Assembly: GCA_964639955.1 (NCBI GenBank)
Contig: CAZXGJ010000084.1
Span: forward strand, 1-10,087
Length of the DNA stretch: 10,087 bases
Direction of reading: 5' to 3'
Source of the DNA: IGN2 sp964639955
GTDB taxonomy: Bacteria > Bacteroidota > Ignavibacteria > Ignavibacteriales > Ignavibacteriaceae
In this document: positions 5,632 through 10,087 of the stretch, piece by piece
Position numbering within the stretch: the stretch's first letter is position 1
Layout: each line of letters starts with the position of its first letter
The notes under the pieces: model-generated
The model's input: only the letters and a program-made list of their open reading frames with translations
Databases searched by the model: none
Told to the model about the DNA's origin: nothing
Program-made: the position numbers and the translations under genes

Positions 5632-6633
5632 TTACTCACTTTCCTTCAATCGCTTTACACCTTCAATCAGCGGATGCCAGCCGTAGACAAAGGTCACCAT
5701 AAACCCATCCATTCTCATTGCATCAGCAGCATCATCGTTTATTGTTGACTTGTAACCAAAAGTAAGAGTAATGTTTTCATTAATTTGATATCCCAGCGTA
5801 ATACCGAGAGCGATACTGTTAAGTTTTGTACCTTCCAGCGTGTCTATGGTTGCTTTGCCGCCGTTAAACCATGCACCATCCAGTGATGCCCAGAAATTAT
5901 GTGTAATATCTCTTGAGAGATGTGCATCTAATTGTAATATAGGATCGGTCTTCATCGTTTGCCCTACGAAATCAGTGTTATCTCCAAACAGCCAGACTGC
6001 CGGCAAGAATTCCAGCGTTGTACGTCTGCCCGGTACCCAGGGACCAATCTGCCAGACGATAGGTGCACCTAATCTTCCGTACCAGCGATTCTGCCCGAGA
6101 TTTAAAGCTTTTGTATTGTCGTATTCACCAACCGGGAAAGCTATGTCCATAATCAGATCAAGTGAGAATCCCGGTTCATACCGCATAAGATCAGGCAGAC
6201 TCATTTGCGCCTTAGGACCAATAATATTTATATCGAATTCAAGCATTGGGTCGCCAAAACCTTTTGCAGTTTCTTTAGAAGTAAAGGTAGTTGAAACAAC
6301 CTCACTGGTAATGTGACCCATAGGAACGATGACTGAAATCATTGCTGTCCGATCAAACAATGGTAAAAATTTTGCGTACCCAACCATAGCCATTGTTGCA
6401 TTTACGTAAGCTCCCGGATTCACATTGTGTGAAGGATCAAACGGATTAGTATTGCCGCTTATTGATTCAACAATCAGCGGTACACCATTAGCACCAGCTA
6501 AAGTCTTCCAATAAAAACGAGCTGGCATTTGTGCAAGAATTTGCTGGGTGCTTAAAACTGTTAGTGCAAGCATAGCAATTACAGCATACGGCTTAATATT
6601 CATTTTTAATTTAGATAAGATATATTCTTTCAT
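5632..6633 (-). CDS. MetA-pathway-like outer-membrane channel (Phenol_MetA_deg family)
   Basis: 333 residues. The leader has a longer N-region and ends ILA then Gln35. The rest is a series of beta strands with the family's recognisable features: an early G-A-Y-V-N-A-T-M-A-M-V-G-Y, I-S-V-I-V-P-M-G, the G-F-G-D-P-M-L-E-F-D-I-N segment (about 125-136), a D-I-A-F-P-V-G-E-Y-D strand, N-L-G-Q-N-R-W-Y-G-R-L-G, and late strands G-I-T-L-G-Y-Q-I-N-E-N-I-T-L-T-F-G-Y-K-S. These proteins are predicted outer-membrane transporters for small, often aromatic or hydrophobic, compounds (family knowledge). The first ATG is preceded by AAGGTG, whereas Met11 has no ribosome-binding site. It begins 47 nt after the sulfatase gene ends, so co-transcription is likely. 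It may import a sulfatase product or substrate (inference). Confidence 0.82.
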   Translation of the reverse strand: MKEYILSKLKMNIKPYAVIAMLALTVLSTQQILAQMPARFYWKTLAGANGVPLIVESISGNTNPFDPSHNVNPGAYVNATMAMVGYAKFLPLFDRTAMISVIVPMGHITSEVVSTTFTSKETAKGFGDPMLEFDINIIGPKAQMSLPDLMRYEPGFSLDLIMDIAFPVGEYDNTKALNLGQNRWYGRLGAPIVWQIGPWVPGRRTTLEFLPAVWLFGDNTDFVGQTMKTDPILQLDAHLSRDITHNFWASLDGAWFNGGKATIDTLEGTKLNSIALGITLGYQINENITLTFGYKSTINDDAADAMRMDGFMVTFVYGWHPLIEGVKRLKESE

Positions 6634-6680
6634 TATTTCACCTTCTATATTTATTAAGTTTTATTATTTCCACCACGATT

Positions 6681-8570
6681 CTATTTCTTTGGTTCAGCCA
6701 ACATCTCCTGTGGCGGTACAAACTGTCGCTCGTAATTAAGCGGCGGATAGCCTCCTTCAACCGGAACACGTGGAGGAAAAGCATCTTCAAGAGCTTCAAA
6801 CATAGAACGGCTTGGAATTATTACATTATTCTCTTTAACATAGTTATCCCATAGTTTAAGAAGTGCATTTAACTTTTCAGGATTTTCTTTTGCAAGATCT
6901 TTTCTTTCACCGGAATCATTCGCCAGATTAAATAGTTCCCAATCTCCTTTACCAATTGGTTTAAATTCCCACCGAATTTTCCAATCTCCCTGTATCAAAG
7001 CACGGTTACCAAATATTTCCCATGCCATATAGTCCTTTTCAGTTCGTGGTGATTCTGATTTACCAGTTAATACATTTACCCACGATTTACCGATGAGTGG
7101 AGGCAGTTCACTGCCGTCTTCAAATTTCTCGGGATATTTAACATTTGCAATTTCGAGTAAAGTCGGCATTATATCGATAACGTTCATCTGTCCGTGGTTG
7201 ATACTTCCGGCAGGTCGCTTAACCACAGGACCGCTAACGATCAGAGCATTATGAATTCCACCTTCACCCATCCAACCCTTGTACTGACTAAATGGTGTCA
7301 TTGAAACCTGCGCCCACATCGGACCATAAGCAACATAGCTGCCAGGATCACCCCATGCATTCGGATCGGTTTCTGACCAATTTGCTGCAGCAAACAAAAA
7401 ATTAAGTGTGCCCGGTGTACCGGCAATCATTTTAAATAGATCTGTTCCCTCAGCTCCATTGTCACCAAAGACAATGAAGATAGTGTTTTCATACTCACCA
7501 ATCTGCTTAAGGTATTCTATTAATCTACCTATGTGAAAATCCATATTTTCCACCATTCCGGCATAGAGCTCCATCTTCTTACCAAGAATTGCTTTTGCTG
7601 CAGGAGCCAGGACAAGCGGATCCGGAAGGAACCACATTCTTTCAGCAAGCTGAGTATTAGCAGGGACAATGCCAAGTTCAATTTGTTTTTTCAGACGTTC
7701 CTGTCGAACCTGATCCCAGCCCTTATCGTATTCACCTACATGCCGGTTGCGCCAATCTCTGGGAAGATGATAAGGATCGTGTGGTGCCTGGTGTGCAACG
7801 TATGCAAAAAATGGTTTACCATCCTTTCTGCTATCTTCAATAAATCCAATCATCTTATCAGTGTAAGTTTTTGTAGCGTAATAATCATCAGGAAGTTCTG
7901 TAAGATATTTTCCATCCTCTGTAAAAATTGATTTTGGAGTAAGTGCTGCTAAGTTTGTCATATCCCAATAACTTCCTGCTCCATCCAGCAATGCAAAGTC
8001 ACGCTCAAAACCTCTGGCTGCAGGTATCAGATCAGGAGCTTTTCCCAGATGCCATTTGCCAACCATATATGTATGATAACCGCCTTGCTTTAGTAATTCC
8101 GGTAAAGTCGCGATCTGTTTTTTCAAATGACCCTCATACCCGGGAACACTTTGCTGATTTGGAGCAGACCATTCATCCATATTACCCAAACCATTAATAT
8201 GGGTATCAACACCACTTAACAGCATTGATCTTGTTGGTGAACAAGTTGCGTGAGTATAGAAATTAGTGAAGCGTACTCCTTCATTTGCCAGGTTATCCAT
8301 ATTTGGGGTTTGAATTTCACTTCCAAAAGAACCCATATCAGAATATCCCATATCATCTGCAACAATTATTACTATGTTCGGTCTGCGCTGTGTTTCTTGC
8401 GCAAAGCCATCAGACGGAGCGGTAAAAGAAACTAATAGAAAAAGTATAACGATTAATTTCAAACTTCTCACAATTAGTTTAAAACTGTTTGTTCTTTTTG
8501 CTTTAGTAAACTTAAAGCAATGAAACTTAGTTGCTTCAGGAAGTTTCACCGTATTTACTTCATCACTCAT
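6681..8570 (-). CDS. Exported arylsulfatase, formylglycine-dependent (S1 family)
   Basis: A 629-residue sulfatase that hydrolyses sulfate esters outside the cytoplasm. Active-site residues are complete: Asp72-Asp73 for calcium, the C-S-P-T-R signature with Cys110 to be converted to formylglycine, Arg114, Lys172 and His174 in G-K-W-H-L-G, His260/His264 in A-H-Q-A-P-H-D-P, Asp370-Asn371 in F-G-D-N-G, and Lys431 in Y-K-G-W. Spacing follows the Pseudomonas aeruginosa arylsulfatase AtsA closely (Cys51/Lys113/His115 shifted by 59), so an AtsA-like subgroup is likely. A Cys-type site needs FGE or a radical-SAM maturase, and neither lies in this window. The N-terminus is long: about 35 mostly polar residues, then a hydrophobic segment (36-50) and D-G-F-A before Gln58. 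AAAGGAG 9 nt upstream supports the far start. It leads the channel gene by 47 nt. The substrate cannot be read from the sequence. Confidence 0.93.
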   Translation of the reverse strand: MSDEVNTVKLPEATKFHCFKFTKAKRTNSFKLIVRSLKLIVILFLLVSFTAPSDGFAQETQRRPNIVIIVADDMGYSDMGSFGSEIQTPNMDNLANEGVRFTNFYTHATCSPTRSMLLSGVDTHINGLGNMDEWSAPNQQSVPGYEGHLKKQIATLPELLKQGGYHTYMVGKWHLGKAPDLIPAARGFERDFALLDGAGSYWDMTNLAALTPKSIFTEDGKYLTELPDDYYATKTYTDKMIGFIEDSRKDGKPFFAYVAHQAPHDPYHLPRDWRNRHVGEYDKGWDQVRQERLKKQIELGIVPANTQLAERMWFLPDPLVLAPAAKAILGKKMELYAGMVENMDFHIGRLIEYLKQIGEYENTIFIVFGDNGAEGTDLFKMIAGTPGTLNFLFAAANWSETDPNAWGDPGSYVAYGPMWAQVSMTPFSQYKGWMGEGGIHNALIVSGPVVKRPAGSINHGQMNVIDIMPTLLEIANVKYPEKFEDGSELPPLIGKSWVNVLTGKSESPRTEKDYMAWEIFGNRALIQGDWKIRWEFKPIGKGDWELFNLANDSGERKDLAKENPEKLNALLKLWDNYVKENNVIIPSRSMFEALEDAFPPRVPVEGGYPPLNYERQFVPPQEMLAEPKK

Positions 8571-8652
8571 ATTTGAACTCCTTTAATTATTAAATGTCTG
8601 TAAAATGTTAATTTTTCTAATCACGACAATTCTAAAAGTTGTTTGTTCATTT

Positions 8653-8934
8653 TTAACTATTAGTTACGAGAGAGTCACTCACTTTTATTTTGACATCATC
8701 ACACAGGCTAATCACAGAACCTTTGAGGATATTGAATTCAGTATTATAAAAATTGGTTTCAAGTTCATCTTTACTGGAAAATGTTATCAGGATAGTCAAT
8801 TCATTATCTTTACTTATTGTTACGTCAAACCCGCTGCAATAATTTTTGATTAGCGGTTTCAGAGATTCCATTGTCTGAAAAAATTCTGCTTTTTTACCTT
8901 CTGTAATTTTGGCTGTGATTGTTACTGTTTCCAT
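8653..8934 (-). CDS. ABM-like (dimeric alpha/beta barrel) small protein
   Basis: 93 residues from the preferred start. The pattern fits the antibiotic-biosynthesis-monooxygenase/ABM fold: an opening strand V-T-I-T-A-K-I, K-K-A-E-F-F-Q-T-M-E-S-L-K-P helix, G-F-D-V-T-I strand, L-T-I-L-I-T-F-S-S strand, K-D-E-L-E-T helix and a closing strand D-V-K-I-K-V. ABM proteins form dimers and range from quinol monooxygenases to proteins with no enzyme activity, so no reaction is claimed. No signal peptide is present, so it acts in the cytoplasm. The ATG at 8932-8934 (protein begins METVTITAK) has AGAGAG upstream and gives the usual family length. A 39-nt longer version starting at 8973 has no ribosome-binding site. 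It ends 82 nt before the sulfatase gene on the same strand, and whether they share a transcript is open. Confidence 0.6.
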   Translation of the reverse strand: METVTITAKITEGKKAEFFQTMESLKPLIKNYCSGFDVTISKDNELTILITFSSKDELETNFYNTEFNILKGSVISLCDDVKIKVSDSLVTNS

Positions 8935-8991
8935 AAAATCTCTCTGAAAAAAGGTTTTAACGATAGATGACATTTAACGCAATCATTTAAT

Positions 8992-9008
8992 AGCCAATAA
9001 TCCAGCCA
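8992..9008 (-). promoter_or_regulatory. Degenerate sigma-54-like (-24/-12) promoter candidate
   Basis: On the minus strand TGGCTGGATTATTGGCT matches the TGGCACG-N4-TTGCW consensus at TGGC, the G at position 7, the 4-base spacer and TTG. It has G instead of the almost invariant C of the -12 GC pair. It lies about 58 nt upstream of the preferred ABM start. The neighbouring regulator fragment looks sigma-54 dependent, which makes the site worth naming, but the mismatch keeps confidence low. Confidence 0.2.
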
Positions 9009-9133
9009 GAGGACATGGTGCGAATAATGCTCGTAAATGAAGAAAAAGGGAAAAAGTTAATTGGTGGGTCGTTAAATAAAACGATAACTGTTAAATATAA
9101 CGGGGGTTAAATATCAAACTAATTCGTAACCAA

Positions 9134-9153
9134 CCCACGACTTCAGTCGTGGG
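9134..9153. repeat. IS outer hairpin, transposase 3' end
   Basis: A perfect stem CCCACGAC (9134-9141) with GTCGTGGG (9146-9153) closes a TTCA loop. This is the subterminal structure recognised by Y1 transposases as single-stranded DNA (family knowledge). Confidence 0.75.
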
Positions 9154-9181
9154 GATGGAGAAATGACAGTAAATATACCAT

Positions 9182-9199
9182 AAACCGATTCATCGGTTT
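9182..9199. repeat. IS inner hairpin, transposase 3' side
   Basis: AAACCGA (9182-9188) pairs with TCGGTTT (9193-9199) around a 4-nt loop, 5 nt after the transposase stop. It may end the transposase transcript, although the T-run is short. It is placed about 28 nt inside the outer hairpin. Confidence 0.6.
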
Positions 9200-9204
9200 C
9201 CATT

Positions 9205-9633
9205 TCAAATGCCATACTTTTCTTCAAATTTTTTATACTCTTCTGCAAAACTAATTTTTCTATGATGCTCCTTCTGATTCTGGATATACTTTTTAACATC
9301 CTCAGTCATAGATTCACTAACTGAAAAAGCTCCGTAACCTGTCTGCCATGCAAACTTCAAATTTGTAAATCCATTTTCATTAATCCAGTGAGAAGAATTG
9401 CCTTTTAAATTCTTTGCGATATCAGCAATTGAATAATTTTGATTTTGAAGAATTAAAATATGAATATGGTCGGCTGTTCCATTTATTGCGTATAATAAAC
9501 TCTTAAAATCAATCTCTATAATTTGTTTTATATGTTCATATATTTTCTTCTCAAAAGATTCTTTAATCAAAGGCATTCTATCTTTTGTGCCGAAAACCAA
9601 ATGAATCCATATTTTTGTTAGTGAATGTGACAT
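9205..9633 (-). CDS. tnpA: IS200-like Y1 transposase (TnpA)
   Basis: 142 residues beginning MSHSLTKIWIHLVFGTKDR, the classic N-terminus of IS200/IS605 TnpA. The HUH metal-binding motif is H-I-H (His56, His58) in A-D-H-I-H-I-L, and the nucleophilic Tyr is Tyr116 in K-K-Y-I-Q-N-Q-K-E-H-H. The protein cuts and joins single-stranded DNA at the hairpin ends, forming a 5'-phosphotyrosine link. Length and all key residues are normal, so it should be active. I chose the ATG at 9631-9633 because GGAGAAGAG stands just before it. The open frame runs on to 9729, but that extension reads through the terminal hairpins and adds residues foreign to the family. An internal hairpin (9652-9667) upstream of the ribosome-binding site may shield it from outside transcription. 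Confidence 0.93.
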   Translation of the reverse strand: MSHSLTKIWIHLVFGTKDRMPLIKESFEKKIYEHIKQIIEIDFKSLLYAINGTADHIHILILQNQNYSIADIAKNLKGNSSHWINENGFTNLKFAWQTGYGAFSVSESMTEDVKKYIQNQKEHHRKISFAEEYKKFEEKYGI

Positions 9634-9651
9634 CTCTTCTCCATCAAAATA

Positions 9652-9667
9652 AACCGTTAAAACGGTT
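9652..9667. repeat. IS inner hairpin upstream of tnpA
   Basis: AACCGTT (9652-9658) pairs with AACGGTT (9661-9667). In the sense of the gene it is followed by TTTATTTT and then the ribosome-binding site, so it resembles the transcription-blocking leader hairpin known from IS200. The G+C content is low, so termination strength is doubtful. Confidence 0.5.
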
Positions 9668-9695
9668 CTCAAGTATTTTATTTTTGCTTCTTTTC

Positions 9696-9715
9696 CCCAC
9701 AGTTGAAACTGTGGG
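9696..9715. repeat. IS outer hairpin, transposase 5' end
   Basis: A perfect stem CCCACAGT (9696-9703) with ACTGTGGG (9708-9715) closes a TGAA loop. It shares the CCCAC/GTGGG base with the hairpin at 9134-9153 but not the upper stem. Confidence 0.75.
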
Positions 9716-9858
9716 TTAATAATATTCACACAACCTCTAAATCGGTGGACTAATTACAATTAAAAACTTTGTATTTTCTGTTGGTTACATCTTGTGATAA
9801 ATTATAGAAAGATTAATACTTTCTTTCATCTGCAAAATGTTTATATAACTTGAGTTCA

Positions 9859-10087
9859 TCATAAATTATTTCGTTTAATCCCCAGCTTTCTCATTTTTGA
9901 TCTGAGTGTTTCGGGATTCATATTCAATAAAGTTGCAGCTCCGCCCGGTCCGCTGATTTTCCAGTAAGTTTTTTCAAGAACTTTTATAATGTGATTTTTT
10001 TCAAGCTCTTCAAGTGGAATAAATTCATTTGTAACATTCTTTTCGGCAGTTAAGGTTTCAATATTCAGCCAATCATCTTCAGAAGTG
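9859..10087 (-). CDS. Fis-type transcriptional regulator, C-terminal part (probably sigma-54 activator)
   Basis: Partial gene: the start lies beyond the right edge and 75 codons plus the stop are visible. The fragment ends in a Fis-like helix-turn-helix: L-E-E-L-E-K-N-H-I-I-K-V-L-E-K-T-Y-W-K-I-S-G-P-G-G-A then A-T-L-L-N-M-N-P-E-T-L-R-S-K-M-R-K-L-G-I. The G-G-A-A-x-L-L-x-x-x-P-x-T-L-R-x-x-M-x-K-L-G-I series is typical of the DNA-binding end of NtrC-type, sigma-54-interacting activators, whose AAA+ and sensory domains would be off the window. It reads toward the insertion sequence and the ABM/sulfatase genes. About 125 nt of AT-rich DNA without a clear terminator separate its stop from the element. 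Assignment to the sigma-54 class rests only on this tail, so another Fis-family regulator is possible. Confidence 0.78.
   Translation of the reverse strand, partial: TSEDDWLNIETLTAEKNVTNEFIPLEELEKNHIIKVLEKTYWKISGPGGAATLLNMNPETLRSKMRKLGIKRNNL

Larger units (their letters stand above)
9114..9732 (-). mobile_element. IS200/IS605-family insertion sequence, single-gene
   Basis: An intact transposase gene lies between two sets of subterminal hairpins, with no inverted terminal repeats and no obvious target duplication, as expected for this family. The outer hairpins have CCCAC/GTGGG stems (9134-9153 and 9696-9715), and the inner hairpins have ACCG/CGGT stems (9182-9199 and 9652-9667). No tnpB is present. 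Exact ends are approximate: the left end (in the sense of the gene) is probably near the AATATTATTAACCCAC sequence and the right end near GGTTACGAATTAG. The element sits between the regulator gene end and the ABM gene, all in the same direction. Confidence 0.8.

Noticed and set aside
1051..8570. Classical polysaccharide utilisation locus
   Set aside because: There is no SusC-like TonB-dependent receptor, SusD, glycoside hydrolase or lyase in the window, and the only enzyme is the sulfatase.
9114..9299. Small minus-strand open frame at the IS 3' end
   Set aside because: It overlaps the transposase in another frame and reads into the terminal hairpins; no start signal or recognisable content.
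9806..9824. AGAAAG/CTTTCT hairpin after the regulator gene as terminator
   Set aside because: Only six mostly A-T pairs with a 7-nt loop and no U-tract; too weak to call.

Overview
The window is AT-rich, and essentially every gene in it reads on the minus strand. Good Shine-Dalgarno sequences precede almost every start. The mix of exported proteins (DUF6515, DUF2092, DUF4136, small beta-barrels), the IS200-like element and the short G+C-rich palindromes suggest a member of the Bacteroidetes/Chlorobi/Ignavibacteria (FCB) group. All six signal-peptidase-I substrates appear to be cut directly before Gln, which fits the Bacteroidetes Q-rule. I favour an Ignavibacteria-like genome because Shine-Dalgarno use is heavy, but I cannot prove it from this window.

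Region 1 (about 1-1050) is an eroded accessory patch. A small overlapping gene pair (DUF4258 then DUF2283, a toxin-antitoxin-like arrangement) is intact. On each side lies a decayed 3' tail of what looks like the same kind of gene, a restriction-modification type DNA methyltransferase/specificity protein ending in a VYQLYGLTEEE-like motif. Each tail is hit or abutted by a short palindromic element. No gene is seen between 704 and 1050 beyond the right-hand remnant.

Region 2 (1051-8570) is the core of the window: eight co-directional genes, all for exported or envelope proteins. In transcription order they are a formylglycine-type sulfatase, a MetA-like outer-membrane channel, a DUF4136 lipoprotein, a beta-barrel, a second DUF4136 lipoprotein, a second beta-barrel, then (after a terminator-like hairpin) a DUF2092 protein and a DUF6515 protein. 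The locus has no SusC/SusD pair, glycosidase or cytoplasmic enzyme, so it is not a classical polysaccharide utilisation locus. The likely theme is periplasmic or surface desulfation plus outer-membrane remodelling or transport. The lipoprotein/barrel couple is present twice in a row.

Region 3 (8571-10087) holds a small ABM-fold protein, a complete single-gene IS200/IS605-family element with paired hairpins at both ends, and the C-terminal end of a Fis-type (probably sigma-54-dependent) regulator that runs off the right edge. The insertion sequence now sits between this regulator and the ABM/sulfatase genes. A degenerate -24/-12-like sequence upstream of the ABM gene raises the possibility that the regulator controls this locus, but the match is imperfect.
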